DNA from: Pythium myriotylum | Taxonomy: Eukaryota > Oomycota > Peronosporomycetes > Pythiales > Pythiaceae | Length of the DNA stretch: 64,000 nucleotides | Reading direction: 5' to 3' | NCBI GenBank assembly: GCA_023091665.1 | Contig: JALJCQ010000027.1 | Span: 806,001 to 870,000, forward strand | Part shown: positions 41,437-51,385 of the stretch, piece by piece | How positions within the stretch are numbered: position 1 is the first letter of the stretch | Layout of the letters: the number at the start of each line of letters is the position of its first letter | Notes under the pieces: model-generated | Databases searched by the model: none | What the model was told of the DNA's origin: nothing | What the model saw: the letters and a program-made list of their open reading frames with translations, nothing else | Program-made: the position numbers and the translations under genes

Positions 41437-41607
41437 GCACACCACGAATGCAAAATGGCGGGGAGGCGAGCGCACCTAGTGCTAAGTGCGCGCGAACTTG
41501 GCGAGGCAGGGCCCAAATCGAAACTGGCTGCTACCACATACTACACATGACACCACCGATTCCATGTTCCATCGAAAGAAATCCTCCATTGCGAACGACG
41601 GCCCACC

Positions 41608-42144
41608 ATGCTCGACTCGCTGCGCGCGCAGAAGCAGAAGTTGCTGGACCCGGAGGCCGGCGCGCGCGAGCCCAGCTTCAAGGAGGAGGCCGGCGCGCTC
41701 TGCCCCAGCCTCACGTACCAGGAGCGCCTCATCGGCTGCCTCACGTGTCTGCTGCTCGGCTTCCTGCTCTCCTTCGGCTCCACCTTCCGCCTCGCCAAGC
41801 TCGTCCATGGGAACCCGGGCCCGTTCGCCGTGGCCTACACCATCGGCAACCTGCTCTCGATCGGATCTTCCATGTTCTTCGTGGGCCCGCACAAGCAGGT
41901 CGAGACGATGTTCCGCAAGAAGCGCCGAGGCTCGACCATCCTCTTTCTCTCGTTCATCGTGCTCACGCTCGTGCTCTGCTTCTCGCCGCACATCCCGCAC
42001 CGCGTCGGACTCGTCATGCTCTCGGTCTCGTTCCAGTTCGCAGCGCTTGTATGGTACACGTTGTCGTACGTGCCCTACGGCCGCAAGATTTTCGTCGGTT
42101 GCTGCAAGCGGATGTGCGGCATTGCCACGGATGACGACGTGTAA
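41608..42144 (+). CDS. SFT2: SFT2-like vesicle transport protein
   Basis: 178 aa, intronless, ATG start. A hydrophilic N-terminus of about 45 residues, then LTYQERLIGCLTCLLLGFLLSFGS starting the first of four membrane spans, FAVAYTIGNLLSIGSSMFFVGP with the family-typical Y-T-x-G-N-x-L and F-L/V-x-GP, QVETMFRKKRRGSTILFLSFIVLTL, and the last span LSVSFQFAALVWYTLSYVPYGR. SFT2/SFT2D proteins act in retrograde fusion of endosome-derived vesicles with the Golgi. Divergent from NUP160 with about 170 bp between starts. Confidence 0.92.
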   Translation: MLDSLRAQKQKLLDPEAGAREPSFKEEAGALCPSLTYQERLIGCLTCLLLGFLLSFGSTFRLAKLVHGNPGPFAVAYTIGNLLSIGSSMFFVGPHKQVETMFRKKRRGSTILFLSFIVLTLVLCFSPHIPHRVGLVMLSVSFQFAALVWYTLSYVPYGRKIFVGCCKRMCGIATDDDV

Positions 42145-42251
42145 TCCACGGGACAGGATAGTGAGGGAAGTAGATAAACAATTGGGTGACACTCGTTAAC
42201 GAAGGTATGTATTTGAGAAGTTCTGTACTGTCGGAAAAATCTCGTAGCACG

Positions 42252-44174
42252 TCAGCGATGACTCACCTGAACACCGAGGATGTCTGGTGTCTGGAAACGG
42301 GTCTCGAACTCATATTCGCGACCTGAAAGAATGTCGTCCACCGCCTTAGCAACATTCCACACAATGCTACAACGTCCATGGCATGCAGCGTCGACTTCCA
42401 AGACAACGTCGACGACGGGCAGAGAGATCCGTTGGCCACCCTTGGTCGTATCTTGCTTGAAAAGGGTGTCTTGATGAGCATTTTGGATACCGCCGACCAG
42501 CCGATTGAGTTCTGGGTCGTCGACCAACTTGGTCAAGTCTTCAACAGCGCAGCCCGCGATCACGCGTCGACGACAGTGTCTCGCAGCAAATGCCAATGCT
42601 TTCGCATCCACCTCAGAGTTGATCTCGTCAACAATAAGCGTGTCGACGAGGTGGTTTTGAACACATTCAACGATTGTCTCGGCATTTTCGCCCAGTGACT
42701 TCACCATAAAGCGCGTCGCGCGGTCGACACTGCCATGCATGATTGGGCCGTCACCACCGACTTCGTTTGACGTGTCGACGATGCACACGCGCTCGCGACC
42801 AGACGAGAGACATCGAGCAATGTCTCGAAGCAAGGAGGTCTTGCCTGATCCAGATCGACCGACCACAAGGATGGACTTCGATCGAAGGTCCGGGTTGAGA
42901 AGCAAATCCATAATCACGTTCGAGGCGAATTGGATCGTGCGGCCAACACGAATTGTGAGTCCAACAATCTCGTTTGCGTTGTCGCGGACTACGGCAATGC
43001 GATGGAGCTGACGATGCAGTCCAACGCGGTTGTTTTCGTCAATAGCAGCCTCTCCTCCAGCAAGTGCAAGAATGCCTGTCAAATCCTCGTGCGATATCTC
43101 GCCGTCGTCCACAATCGTTCGCTTTCGGAATGCACCGAACAGCTTGGACGGTGTCGGCGTAATCGACTTATGAAGGTCGACACAGTCAATGTCTCCATCT
43201 GCGTCAGCGATGTATGCCTTTGGTTTACTTCCGACGTCAATGCTGATGGAGATGAGTCGATCTTCAAACTCGTCAATGGCGATTATGCTTTCGTAAAGGC
43301 TCGGCGGCAACAGCGCGAGCAGCGGTTCTGTGTCACAATGGCGCTTCACTCTTGGGATGGTCGACTGGATGTTCTCAGAATCGATCACGAGCTCGAGACT
43401 TTGGGAGGCATACTTGCTCTTCTTGGTGAACCAGATGAGCGATCGTCCAGGAGCCAAATGTGTGGCGTTCTTGAAGCGACGCTGCGTTAGCGCGAAGACT
43501 TCCTTAATCGACATGACTGGAGCATCATTTTGAGTGGACGCGCAGCGCAACGAGACAACACGCTCGAAACACATTAGGCACAGATGAGCGCGTTGCACGG
43601 AGTGTTGAAGGAGAATCTGGACGAAGGAAGGCGAGTTCTTGGATTTGATGCAGCCTCTGGATGGGGTGAGCGTTAACTGATCAGTGAGCATGCTTCGATA
43701 CAGGTCCTGCGCAGTTGGCGACGTCGATGTATCGTTATCGCCTTCGCTACTCTCCAGGATACGAGCTAGACTTGCGCTTCGTTCCGTGGGCTCAATGATT
43801 CGTTCGAAGAAGAGTTGGAGATCCACGGTGTTGCGAACGCCGCAGGTGACATTCTCCAGTCCGTTCTGCGCCATCCATCGGGCGACATCGCCCACCGAGT
43901 GGAGTGCTTTGGCTGTGCGACCTTCAAGAAAGAGTGTCCGTACGAGCGCCTGGAACTGGGGGCGGCCAACCACACGCTCGCTGATGACCCATGGGGCGCT
44001 GCACGATTCGGCGTCTGCTTTCGCCACCGGCCACACCAGCGAGACGGTCGCAAACTGCTTTCGCGCGACGCCGTCCACGTGGAAATCAACACCGACGGCC
44101 GCGTGAGACTCGAGCAGCGAGCGCAGCGCTGCGAGCTCGCGCTTGCCGATCTTGCTGCCGAAGATCTGGTCCAT
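42252..44174 (-). CDS. Ycf45/SpoIIIAA-like AAA ATPase with an exonuclease-like N-terminus
   Basis: 640 aa as a continuous ORF. Residues about 385-640 are a Ycf45/SpoIIIAA-type P-loop ATPase: LTIRVGRTIQFASNVIMDLL, Walker A GRSGSGKT (439-446), VDTSNEVGGDG, VQNHLVDTLIVDEINS (Walker B) and NRLVGGIQNA. Residues about 25-126 resemble a degenerate DnaQ/RNase D-like 3'-5' exonuclease (VGVDF, then KALHSVGDVARWMAQNGLENV and NTVDLQLFFERI). The ORF ends with GVQ followed exactly by GTGAGT, a splice donor, so the true C-terminus is probably in a short further exon: a 44-bp intron ending CGACAGTACAG would add NFSNTYLR with a stop at 42196-42198. Homologues are chloroplast-linked in plants and algae. Confidence 0.8.
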   Translation of the reverse strand: MDQIFGSKIGKRELAALRSLLESHAAVGVDFHVDGVARKQFATVSLVWPVAKADAESCSAPWVISERVVGRPQFQALVRTLFLEGRTAKALHSVGDVARWMAQNGLENVTCGVRNTVDLQLFFERIIEPTERSASLARILESSEGDNDTSTSPTAQDLYRSMLTDQLTLTPSRGCIKSKNSPSFVQILLQHSVQRAHLCLMCFERVVSLRCASTQNDAPVMSIKEVFALTQRRFKNATHLAPGRSLIWFTKKSKYASQSLELVIDSENIQSTIPRVKRHCDTEPLLALLPPSLYESIIAIDEFEDRLISISIDVGSKPKAYIADADGDIDCVDLHKSITPTPSKLFGAFRKRTIVDDGEISHEDLTGILALAGGEAAIDENNRVGLHRQLHRIAVVRDNANEIVGLTIRVGRTIQFASNVIMDLLLNPDLRSKSILVVGRSGSGKTSLLRDIARCLSSGRERVCIVDTSNEVGGDGPIMHGSVDRATRFMVKSLGENAETIVECVQNHLVDTLIVDEINSEVDAKALAFAARHCRRRVIAGCAVEDLTKLVDDPELNRLVGGIQNAHQDTLFKQDTTKGGQRISLPVVDVVLEVDAACHGRCSIVWNVAKAVDDILSGREYEFETRFQTPDILGVQVSHR

Positions 44175-44462
44175 CTCCTATTTGTTGTGGTGGTGAACCG
44201 ATGCTAGGAGACGCAAAACAAGACGCCGAGTGTTCGGACAAGACTGGCGCTGCCTTTTTCACTGTCCGGACAGCAAACAAGATTTCCCAAATCGGTTGGT
44301 TTTCTTGGAGTATGGTGTTATGCACGCTGCATGGGACGCGCAGCTGGAGACAAGAGATCCTCCTAACAACTCATGCCATTTCCATAATCGCAATAAATTG
44401 GCATTCAAGAAGAACAATGTATAACACAGGGTCGCTGGCTATGGAGGCATGCCGAAGGACGC

Positions 44463-45132
44463 CTAATCGTCGCGACGCTGAGCGCGGAGGAGCTGCTTCT
44501 TGACGGCGTGGAAGCGCAGCAGCATCCTGATGAACCATCGTGAGAAGTCTGACGCAGTGCTTTTGGATCCATAAACCACCAACGCACCAGTAGATCGTGA
44601 ACGTGAGTGCGCTGATCCACCAGTTGCGCTCCGAGCGCCAGCGAGTGGCCTTCTTCTGCTCTCATGACGTCAAATGAGAACGCTTTCTCGCCACCATGCA
44701 CACGCAAAACAACGCACCTGCAAGTCCGCCGAGTAGTGGTGACCCTCTACATGGACGTCCTTCATACTGTAGCGCTTCTGCAGATCGTAAGTTTGGGCTA
44801 CGTCCATCCATCGAGGAGAGTGAGAACACCTTGCTCCATACAATCACTACCTTCAGTGTGAACTCACCAACGAGCGCGAGAAACGAGATGGCAGTGATCA
44901 GCGAGAACACGCTCAGCGTACCAATCTTGATGCTGAACATGACGTCGCCGAACTTGACGATGCCGCGGTTGAGCAGCGCGAACGGGAACGGAATGGTGAG
45001 CAGCAGGAGCCTACAGAAAGCGGTGAGTATCTCCGGCCAGAGAGGTCGGTTTTCCACCGAAAGAGCTTCCACGTACAGCACGACGGCTGGCGGCAGCAGC
45101 ACGTAGGTCATGGAGGACCACATGGACGCCAT
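44463..45132 (-). CDS. BAP31-like ER membrane protein, 5 exons
   Basis: Exons 45132-45077, 45010-44851, 44777-44718, 44655-44588 and 44526-44463; introns 66, 73, 62 and 61 bp, all GT-AG (donors GTACGT, GTAGTG, GTGCGT, GTGCGT). The spliced product is 135 aa. It has three membrane spans as in BAP31/BCAP29/Yet proteins: MTYVLLPPAVVLLLLLTIPF, then VFSLITAISFLALVGEF, then after the conserved RSERNWWIS a third (ALTFTIYWMLLRF). It ends with a basic tail KKQLLRAQRRDD and lacks the long coiled-coil tail of animal BAP31. Likely acts in ER export or quality control of membrane proteins. The frame is consistent through all four splices, which supports the model. Confidence 0.8.
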
Positions 45133-45480
45133 TTGCGTGGGGGCGAGGGCGACAGGCGGGGGCTTCTTCTCGTCGGATCGGGTTGGATTGTGAGGAAGAG
45201 AGCTCGGAACCTTGGCGGACCCTCTCAAAGACGATGGGGTTATCACAGGCGAGACAGAATGATGGTGGGTGAACATCACTCTGCCAGAGCGTACCCATCG
45301 CGAACCTGCTGGGTTCCGATGAGATCACGCCGAGGCGGACGATGACAAGGACGCGAGCGAGTGCGCGACGGCCACGTGGCACGCGCGACGACAGAACGGG
45401 AAAGCGCGCGTTCTTGTGGCCGTCGCGGTGGCTGCTGACGAGTGCGCGGTGGCTGCATGCGAAGAAAACGGTTTGTATTC
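45133..45480. other. Intergenic region upstream of the BAP31-like gene
   Basis: About 350 bp separating the BAP31-like gene start from the stop of the helicase-associated-repeat gene (both minus). Nothing else recognised. Confidence 0.4.
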
Positions 45481-46920
45481 CTACAAGCTGGGCGGCGTCT
45501 CCCAATAGTCGTTGGTGCGCACGTGGATCGACGGCATGGTGTCCAGGAAGCCGATGACGCGCAGAATGTGGGCGTCTTCCAGAATGAACTTCGAGTACGC
45601 GCCGGCGTAGCGAATGTCGTTGACGAGGATCCCGAGCTTGAGGCTCCACGCCTCCTCCGGCCAAGGATCCTCAGCTGGAACGACGAAATCGCGCGGCACG
45701 CGGCAGTGGTTGTAGAGGGTGGAGAACACTTCCAGCGACGGCAGGACGCACTCTCGCCATCGATGCTGCCGAAGCTCCCAGACAAACTCAATGGCCCTGA
45801 ACCGTTCCTTGTTCGCCTCAATCTCCTTGGCGTACGCACCCGAGCAGCGAATGTGGTTCACCGACACGCCGAGAGCATACCCCCACGCTTTCTGGGGCCA
45901 TGGGGCTTCAGATGGTACAACAAAATCGCGACTTACGCGTGAATGGCCGTACACTTCATAGAAAGTCTCTAGAGACGGTAACACGATCTCCTTCCACGAC
46001 GCCTCTCGGTGATCCCACACAAACTGTAGCTCTTCCAGTCGCTTAGCATCGCGCGCCACTTGCTTGGCGTACGCGTCTTTGTTTCGAATGCTGCTCACGA
46101 TTGACCCGAGCGGCAAGCCCCACGCTTTAGTGGGCCATGGATCTTTAGATGGAACGACAAATGTGCGCTTAATGTTGCAATGCTTGTGAAGTTCCACGAA
46201 CGTTTCGATCGCGGGGAGCACTTTGTCAGTCCATGTCGTCTCGACGACGTCAAACGAGAACTCGATCTGCTTCAGATCTTCGAGCTCGCCTGGCTCAAGG
46301 TTACTAGCTTGTAGTCGCAACCTGTGAACCCGCGAGCCGAGCCGGAAGCCCCATGTGTGCCGAGGCCATCGAGAATCTCCGTGGGGGACGACAAAATCCG
46401 ACGGCACTATCGTATCGCCCTCAATGCTGTAGTAAGTGCGAAGCGGGACGACCACGAGTTTGTGCCAAAGAAACTCCTTCCAGTCGACGTCCACGGGGAA
46501 TCCGATGTCACGAAGCGACGCTACGACGAGTGGGTAGCGTTCATGGTGGCGCTTGTTGGTCATGAACTTGTGGACTACTCGTCCGAGATTCACGCCTCGT
46601 AGTTCCTCAGGCCACTCCAGGTCCTTCTCCGCGCCGACGACACGAGCGACGATGCGTGAGCTCTCTGCATCGTCGCTTTCGCCTCGCAGCGGGATCGGAA
46701 AGTGGTACGGCACGAGGAAATGGCCCGTGGCCTGCTGGAAGACGCTGATGCCGGCGACCATGAGCGTGAACTCGACGGCCGGCGGTCGCTTCTCCGTCGC
46801 GGCGGGCCGCTGGCGTGGCTCGGCCGGCGCGTCCCAGCGACTCGCAGCGCTCACCGCGACGCTGCGGCGCAGACAGCGCGCCACGTTCGCGCGCGCGAGC
46901 ACGCCTCCTCGCGCCAGCAT
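45481..46920 (-). CDS. Helicase-associated (HA) domain repeat protein, probably mitochondrial
   Basis: 479 aa from the ATG at 46920. The first about 30 residues are Arg/Ala-rich and lack acids (MLARGGVLARANVARCLRRS), as in mitochondrial presequences. The rest is about five tandem units of roughly 75 residues, each with a W-x(4)-LP-x-L-x-x-F start, D-FVVP-x-x-x-x-WP-x-x-x-W core and LG-x-x-V-x-x-IR end (for example RDFVVPSEAPWPQKAWGYALG). This is the helicase-associated domain seen in repeats in stramenopile proteins and in some bacterial helicases; there is no helicase domain here. Nucleic-acid binding in mitochondria is a reasonable guess. Divergent from the RING gene. Confidence 0.8.
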   Translation of the reverse strand: MLARGGVLARANVARCLRRSVAVSAASRWDAPAEPRQRPAATEKRPPAVEFTLMVAGISVFQQATGHFLVPYHFPIPLRGESDDAESSRIVARVVGAEKDLEWPEELRGVNLGRVVHKFMTNKRHHERYPLVVASLRDIGFPVDVDWKEFLWHKLVVVPLRTYYSIEGDTIVPSDFVVPHGDSRWPRHTWGFRLGSRVHRLRLQASNLEPGELEDLKQIEFSFDVVETTWTDKVLPAIETFVELHKHCNIKRTFVVPSKDPWPTKAWGLPLGSIVSSIRNKDAYAKQVARDAKRLEELQFVWDHREASWKEIVLPSLETFYEVYGHSRVSRDFVVPSEAPWPQKAWGYALGVSVNHIRCSGAYAKEIEANKERFRAIEFVWELRQHRWRECVLPSLEVFSTLYNHCRVPRDFVVPAEDPWPEEAWSLKLGILVNDIRYAGAYSKFILEDAHILRVIGFLDTMPSIHVRTNDYWETPPSL

Positions 46921-47097
46921 GGTATGGTCGATGGAGGTTGAGCGAGCCACTGGCCGTGGGGAAGCGTTCGTAACTTCTATCGGGTAGGAACGAAGTTACA
47001 CTTGGGTTATCCTTCGAAAAAACGGTCGTGGTTTCATCCAATTGCAGCATTCCGACCGACTCTCTTCACCTCCTCAGGGGCTCAAATCAGGACCAGC

Positions 47098-48177
47098 ATG
47101 CGCACCATCACCACGTCGTCGGCCGCGATCTCGCTCGCCGCCGCCAACGCGCGCAGCCAGCGCGAGGCCGCCGCACGCGACGCGCCGCCGCCGCCTCCTC
47201 CTCCTCCGCCGCCGCCGGCGCCTCCCGCAGAGACTGCGCCGCCGACCGCCGTGGACCCGCCGCCGATCGCGACCCCGCAGCTCGGCGAGCTCGGCCCGAA
47301 CGACCCGTTCTTCGACCAGGCGCGACTCGCGCTCGTGACCGTCTCCCACGTGCCCCAGATCATCGCCGTCGCCGTGCTCACGCCCAACCTCTGGGTTGTG
47401 GACATGCGCGACAGCCGCTGCAGCCGCGAGCTCGCCTGGGTCATCGTGCAGGCCGCGTTCCTCGCGCTCAGCCTCGCCAACTACTGGTTTTGGTTCTGGC
47501 TCACGTACTGGAGCGAAACGCGGTCAAGGCTGTCCGCCCGCCACCGGACGAGAGGCATTTCAATTGCGAACAAGATCCATATCGTGCTCTACGTGTTTGG
47601 ACTCGTGTGGTTCATGGTCGGCAACGCGCTGCTGCTCGTCATCGACGCCGATAATAAGGCCTGCACAGCGGACGACGGGGTGCACAGCACGGGAGGCATC
47701 CACGATCTCGGGCTTGTGCTCGTCGCGTTAGCGTATGCCCGTGTTTTGTGGCCGTGCACGCTCGTTCTCCTAGGGCTGCCGTTGTTACTCCTCTGCCGAC
47801 CCTGCGTACTTCGATTCCTGAGTGATCCTACACGAGAAATGACATTTGGCGCCGACGCTATGTATTCGGGGGCAAATCGAGGTGCGACAAAGTCAACCAT
47901 TGACGCCAACTCAACGCGCGTGAAGTTCGAGAAAGGGTTGGTGCTCACAGGACCAGAGGACGGAGAGAAAGAGGCGTCCGTGACCTGCTGTATATGCCTT
48001 GTCGATTATGATGTCGACGATTCTTTGAGAGTCTTGCAGTGCGGACATGACTTTCACGAAGAATGCGTGGACGAATGGCTCAGCCGCAACGCTACCTGCC
48101 CGACATGTAGGAAGGGCATTTCCACCACTGGTACGCGATTACATAGCTCTACACAAGAGATTGACGCAATTGTCTGA
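47098..48177 (+). CDS. Multi-pass membrane RING-H2 E3 ubiquitin ligase
   Basis: 359 aa from the ATG at 47098. An Ala/Arg-rich N-terminus leads to a run of 11 prolines (about residues 31-43) encoded by CCG/CCT repeats, then about four hydrophobic spans between residues 75 and 255 (LAWVIVQAAFLALSLANYWFWFW, IVLYVFGLVWFMVGNALLLV, LVLVALAYARVLWPCTLVLLGLPLLLLC), and a C-terminal RING-H2 finger at about 299-345: CCICLVDY, then CGHDFHEECVDEW and CPTCRK. RING-H2 proteins transfer ubiquitin from an E2 to substrate; the membrane location suggests turnover of membrane or secretory proteins (inference). Confidence 0.88.
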   Translation: MRTITTSSAAISLAAANARSQREAAARDAPPPPPPPPPPPAPPAETAPPTAVDPPPIATPQLGELGPNDPFFDQARLALVTVSHVPQIIAVAVLTPNLWVVDMRDSRCSRELAWVIVQAAFLALSLANYWFWFWLTYWSETRSRLSARHRTRGISIANKIHIVLYVFGLVWFMVGNALLLVIDADNKACTADDGVHSTGGIHDLGLVLVALAYARVLWPCTLVLLGLPLLLLCRPCVLRFLSDPTREMTFGADAMYSGANRGATKSTIDANSTRVKFEKGLVLTGPEDGEKEASVTCCICLVDYDVDDSLRVLQCGHDFHEECVDEWLSRNATCPTCRKGISTTGTRLHSSTQEIDAIV

Positions 48178-49725
48178 GAGTAACATTTGCTCTCGAGGCT
48201 GAGGACTCGTCGATTGCTTCGAGCGACGTGCCGGCGTGCGAGACGCCGTAATATTGTGTTCACCTGCTCGTCAAAATCGCTGGTCGGTTCGCGCCATGGA
48301 TAAGACGACTGTTCTATTCGAATCGCATTCTGGACAGGACGATGTTTCACCCATTTCACCAGACCAGAAGTCAGTTCGAGTGCTTACCGCGTGGCGAACA
48401 TTCTTTGGCGACGCAAAACTTTGCGGATAAATGTTTCTTGTGCCTCAGTAAAGAAGTTTCCAAGCGTCGACATGCGGGCCTTGGATTGGGATGCTGTGAG
48501 TGCGACCAAAACGTGATGTATGGTCCATGCTGTGTGCTCTTTGCGAATGTTATTCGTGTCCACCGTGCGAAGTTCAGCTTATGTTCGCGGCGAAAAGTGC
48601 TCTCCGTACACAGTCATCTGCAAACGTGTTGCCTCAAGTGCGGTTTCAGAGGTTAGCGTGGAAATGACAGGGCCCGAGAACGAGGATAGGGCCTGTCCCC
48701 GCCGCCGTTGTAAACTGTCACACCGTGTGCTACCACGAAAGATGTTCACGTTGCGTGGAGTCAGGGCACCTTGAACTACGAGATCTACGCCTAACTTGTC
48801 AGCTGCACCTGGATCACCAGATCCGAAGTCGTGAACTGAGCGAGGAACCCATCGTTCTGCACTCCTGCATCACAGCCCAGAAAGAAACCGAATCAGCTGC
48901 TTGGATTTTCTGAAGTTAGAGACGAACCACGCACGAACAGACGAGGGAGGAAGAGTCCTGTCGGTGGAGAGAGGTTGCCGGCGCTCTACAACCGCTTGGC
49001 CTTTCGAGGGATCCTTAAGGATCACGTGATCATGTGCAAACCGACATCAATCGAAATTCATTGAAGTTCATACCAAAAGTCATCCGCGCCGACTTGCCCA
49101 AACCGTCTCCGGACTGATTCCAACATAAAGGACGCTTCTTCCAGTGTTCTGAAACTCAGAATGGATGACCGGATGAACTCGAATCGGCCTCTCTCTCGCG
49201 CATTCTTCGCTCTATCGTCATCGGCTGCACGCTCTCGAACCCACGGACCCTACACACGCGCGTCAAACCTGCAGAACGCGGGAAACGCATGGACGAGACG
49301 CCAATGACCTCTGCGGTGCTTCGTCATCGCGCTCGTCCGATTCGATTCGTGACGGCTGTTGAACTTCGGGACGACGACGCGCTGCGCCCTCGTGCTTGCG
49401 TTCCATTCCGAAGCCGGGTCGCTTACTGTACTCTCCAGCTCAGACGGGCGCTGCGCTCAAGTGCGTGTTCGCTTGACAGACACGAAAATGGCGACAGTCA
49501 TCCCTTCGAATTCACCAATGCCAGCAGAACACACGGCAATGCACACCAATGAGTGGGTAACTTCAGGAGCTGCTCAGACGTAAGCGCAAGAAGTATGTGT
49601 GAACAATCTACTTGTATAGATCATGATTGAAGTGTATTGCTCGTAGATACCGATTTGGTCACAGGGCAATGAGTACCAAACTACACAAACAGAGACGAAT
49701 GCATCTAGCACTGCAATCTCCCACT
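48178..49725. other. Gene-poor spacer and 3' flank of hexose transporter copy 1
   Basis: About 1.5 kb with only short unconvincing ORFs. From 49187 rightward it is one arm of the inverted duplication shared with 55351-55889. More weakly, about 48860-48980 matches the reverse of about 56080-56220. Two overlapping palindromes lie at 49010-49031 (GATCCTTAAGGATC and GATCACGTGATC). Confidence 0.5.
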
Positions 49726-51384
49726 TTACACCGGCGTCTGCACGGCGGCGTACTTGGGCGACTCCTTCTTGGCCGCAGCCTTCGAGTTGAACAGAACCTC
49801 GATATCCTCCAACAACAGACCCACCGTCTCCGGACAGAAGTAGTACACGAACGCCACCGCGACCACACACAGACCGAAGAAGAGGAAGAAGACACCGTTG
49901 ATGTTGAGGTACGGGAAGAGCTTCGGGATCGAAATCATCGTCGAACCGAACACCCAGTTCGACATGGTCGACAGCGACACGGCCTTGGCACGCACATTCA
50001 GCGGGAAGATCTCGGCCGCGTAGATCCACGGCGTCGGACCCCAGCCCACGGCGAAGTTGAACACGTAGAAGCAGCACGCCACGATCATCACGTAGCCTGG
50101 CGCAGTCTTGCACCCAGCGTCATCCGTGTTACCGTCACAGCCAAGCGTGAACGCGATGGCCAACACCAAGTGACCGATGCACATGCCCACGCCACAGATC
50201 AACAGCAACTTGCGGCGACCCATCGTGTCCACCCACCGCATCGCCGGGATGGTCGACAAGAAGTTGACGAGCGACAGGATCAGCAGCGACATGACACCAT
50301 CGCCCACGATATCCTTGAAGATCTGCGCGCCGTACGTGAACACAGGGTTGATACCCGAGAGCTGCTGCAGCGCCTGCAGCGAGATGGCGATGAGCACACG
50401 CTTGCGGATCGACGGCTCCAGCAGCTCCTTCCACGCCACCTCGTCGCCCTCCAGCTCCAGCTGCTCGCCGATCGCGTTCAGCTCGCGGCCCACGTTCTCC
50501 GTCTGACGCAGCTTCTTCAGCGTCACCTCGGCCGCATCACGACCCTTGTACTTGTACATCCAACGAGGACTCTCCGGCACGCAGAAGATACCGGCCATCA
50601 CGATCACCGGCGGCACCAGCGCGATCGAGAACGAGATGCGCCACGCGTGGTCCCAGTCCTTCACGATGATGTTGAACGCGTTCGCGAGGAAGAGACCCGT
50701 CACGACCGTCATCTGCATGAAACCGGAGAGCATGCCACGCAGCTCCTTCGGAGCCATCTCGGCACCGAAGATCGGCACAGCGAACGACGAGTTGCCGACG
50801 CCCATGCCCTGCACGAAGCGCGCCATCAGCTCGAGCGTGTGGTTGTGGGCCTTGGTGCCCACGACCCAGGCCGTGCCGATGATGAAGAGCACACCGGCCA
50901 GGAAGATCGAGTAGCGACGTCCGAAGCGGTCGGCCACGAAGCCGGCGATGAAGGCGCCGAGGATGCAGCCCGTGTAGTACGTGACGCTGAAGTTGGTCGT
51001 GAACGAGAGCCAGTTGTCCGGGAGGTTGGACGACGACTTGGTGCAGTCCTCGTACGTGTTGCCGTCGTAGCCGACGCAGAAGTCGTACAGGAAGGCGTCC
51101 ATCACGAGCACACCGCCGGTCACGCCCTGGTCATAGCCGAAGAAGATACCGGCGAGCGAGGCGAAGACGCAGACGATGATGGCGTAGGTGCGCGATCCCT
51201 CGGTGGGGGTGTCGTCGCCGTTGGCGTCGTTGTGGATGGGGATGGCTCCGGCCATGGTTGTTTGTTCTTGTGGGTTGAGGGTGGTGTGGAGCTTGGTAGC
51301 CTTGGGAGGTGTGGTGTGGTGGTGTGGTGGTGGTGGTGGGGTCTTGAAGCGACTTGCGCACTCGAAGGCGAAATGCAAAGTGAG
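49187..51384 (-). repeat. Inverted duplication, left arm
   Basis: 2198 bp containing hexose transporter copy 1, its 5' leader and about 540 bp of 3' flank. It matches 53695-55889 in opposite orientation, with only a few substitutions seen in the 3' flank (for example within the small shadow ORF near 49500) and one extra CAC triplet in the leader, which accounts exactly for the 3-bp length difference. Confidence 0.9.
49726..51255 (-). CDS. Hexose transporter, MFS sugar porter family, copy 1
   Basis: 509 aa, intronless, ATG at 51255 (MAGAIPIHNDANGDD). Twelve-span sugar porter with family motifs in order: GYDQGVTGGVL in span 1, ADRFGRR between spans 2 and 3, PESPRWMYK before the central loop, QQLSGINPVFTYGAQIF in span 7, DTMGRRKLL between spans 8 and 9, GWGPTPWIYAAEIFPLNVRAK in span 10 and PETVGLLLEDIE at the C-terminal side. 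Expected to take up glucose or related hexoses with protons at the plasma membrane. Encoded protein identical to copies 2, 3 and 4. Its 129-bp leader has one CAC triplet more than the others. Confidence 0.95.
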   Translation of the reverse strand: MAGAIPIHNDANGDDTPTEGSRTYAIIVCVFASLAGIFFGYDQGVTGGVLVMDAFLYDFCVGYDGNTYEDCTKSSSNLPDNWLSFTTNFSVTYYTGCILGAFIAGFVADRFGRRYSIFLAGVLFIIGTAWVVGTKAHNHTLELMARFVQGMGVGNSSFAVPIFGAEMAPKELRGMLSGFMQMTVVTGLFLANAFNIIVKDWDHAWRISFSIALVPPVIVMAGIFCVPESPRWMYKYKGRDAAEVTLKKLRQTENVGRELNAIGEQLELEGDEVAWKELLEPSIRKRVLIAISLQALQQLSGINPVFTYGAQIFKDIVGDGVMSLLILSLVNFLSTIPAMRWVDTMGRRKLLLICGVGMCIGHLVLAIAFTLGCDGNTDDAGCKTAPGYVMIVACCFYVFNFAVGWGPTPWIYAAEIFPLNVRAKAVSLSTMSNWVFGSTMISIPKLFPYLNINGVFFLFFGLCVVAVAFVYYFCPETVGLLLEDIEVLFNSKAAAKKESPKYAAVQTPV

Positions 51385-51385
51385 A
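51370..51385 (-). promoter_or_regulatory. Inr+FPR-like core promoter, transporter copy 1
   Basis: TCTCACTTTGCATTTC on the minus strand, about 13 of 16 matches to the oomycete consensus, about 115 bp before the ATG. It is also the point from which all four copies share sequence. Confidence 0.7.

Noticed and set aside
48342..48656. 104-codon Cys-rich ORF after the RING gene
   Set aside because: Cys spacing fits no zinc-binding family; flanked by stops and in gene-poor sequence; could be chance or a relic.
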